Source: Chitinophagaceae bacterium (GTDB taxonomy: Bacteria; Bacteroidota; Bacteroidia; Chitinophagales; Chitinophagaceae). From it: a stretch of DNA of 64,000 nt. Both the position numbers and the translations under genes were made by a program. The notes beneath the pieces are model-generated. The model had not been told where the DNA came from. It did not search any database and saw nothing but the letters and a program-made list of their open reading frames with translations. The DNA lies in contig SAIW01000006.1 of assembly GCA_004028795.1 (NCBI GenBank), positions 372,001 to 436,000 of the forward strand, in the 5' to 3' direction. Of this stretch, positions 63,438 through 64,000 are shown one piece after another; within the stretch, counting starts at the first letter, position 1; the number at the start of each line of letters is the position of its first letter.

Positions 63438-64000
63438 TTAATTATTTAAAAAGAAAGGCTGTTGAGGGATATGAATATTATTTAGCCTGTTATATACTTC
63501 TACCAATTTTAAAACTGCTTTTTTACCATCTTCATCTAATGCAATAGAATAATTGTTAACATATAAATCAATGTGCTGCCGCATTACAGCCTCGCTCATT
63601 TCCTGTGCATGTATTTTTACATAATCTGCCAACTCTTTATAATGATGCTGAAAAGCATATTCAACACTTTGTTTTATTAGAGCATCAACCTGTTTACTTA
63701 TTGCTACATCAACTTTTTTATGAGCAACGATGCCTCCCAAAGGAATGGGAAGTTTTGTGGTTTCCTCCCAATATTCACCTAAGTCTACAATCTTATGTAA
63801 GCCTTTAGTTTGATAAGTAAATCTGTTTTCATGAATAATAACCCCGCAATCAACCTCTTCATTTAATACTGCATCTTCAATTTGATTGAAGACTAAAAAC
63901 TTTTTATTTTTTGCATTCGGATAAGCTAAAGAAAAAAGCATGTGTGCTGTTGTATTTTCTCCGGGAATGGCAATTGTTTTATTGTCCATAGTCCATAGTT
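63438..64000 (-). CDS. mqnD: 1,4-dihydroxy-6-naphthoate synthase, 5' part outside window
   Basis: About 186 C-terminal residues are visible; the family has about 280, and the frame stays open to the window edge, so the N-terminus lies beyond it. Motifs: KTIAIPGENTTAHMLFSLAY, VDCGVIIHENRFTYQTKGLHKIVDLGEYWEE and LPIPLGGIVAHKKV. Periplasmic-binding-fold enzyme of the futalosine menaquinone pathway, cytoplasmic. Confidence 0.88.
   Translation of the reverse strand, partial: LWTMDNKTIAIPGENTTAHMLFSLAYPNAKNKKFLVFNQIEDAVLNEEVDCGVIIHENRFTYQTKGLHKIVDLGEYWEETTKLPIPLGGIVAHKKVDVAISKQVDALIKQSVEYAFQHHYKELADYVKIHAQEMSEAVMRQHIDLYVNNYSIALDEDGKKAVLKLVEVYNRLNNIHIPQQPFFLNN

Overview
The window is a stretch of Bacteroidota chromosome, most likely from the family Chitinophagaceae. 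The evidence is AT-rich DNA, SusC/SusD pairs, FAS1-domain lipoproteins, -7 boxes of the TAnnTTTG type, the rpsF-rpsR-rplI order without priB, a PID-CTERM protein, and a fragment of the futalosine menaquinone gene mqnD. The family call is inference; the phylum call is firm. No rRNA, tRNA, CRISPR array, transposase or integrase was recognised.

Left part (0-25 kb): a GntR/LacI-type regulator and a PL11 rhamnogalacturonan lyase sit beside a long minus-strand operon with the order FAS1, SusC, SusD, FAS1, small secreted protein, FAS1, SusC, SusD. It reads as a glycan-uptake locus with two outer-membrane importers and three fasciclin lipoproteins. It is followed by an 811-residue exported MG2-like protein, a Gfo/Idh/MocA oxidoreductase and a tandem DUF1080 protein (a possible 3-keto-glycoside pair).

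Middle (25-45 kb): an ECF sigma factor with a membrane partner and a CpxP/Spy-like protein leads into YHYH, a second Spy-like protein, SCO and a MORN-repeat protein. Then come DinB, a DUF5723-like protein, an aminotransferase and two DUF1573 proteins. An accessory patch at 33.6-36.3 kb carries an unrecognised 462-residue protein bracketed by attC-like imperfect palindromes and a family of GCAATGTC hairpins. Beyond it lie a fused 2-oxoacid dehydrogenase E1, a DUF1304 protein, a galactose module (symporter, galK, galT), a PlsC-like acyltransferase and a HAD phosphatase.

Right part (45-64 kb): a surface/nuclease locus (TonB receptor, DUF5689-like lipoprotein, large surface protein, PID-CTERM peptide, with a divergent endonuclease), an L,D-transpeptidase-like protein, the S6-S18-L9 operon, an RRM protein, and the agmatine-to-putrescine genes aguB and aguA. 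Between aguB and aguA lies a four-helix-bundle gene flanked by inverted arrays of an 8-bp repeat; one array encodes the N-terminus of AguA. The window ends with a YncE/phosphoesterase fusion, an unexplained three-gene membrane module and the 3' part of mqnD.

The most unusual signals are the octamer-flanked four-helix-bundle insertion and the attC-like palindromes around the unknown gene at 34-35.4 kb.
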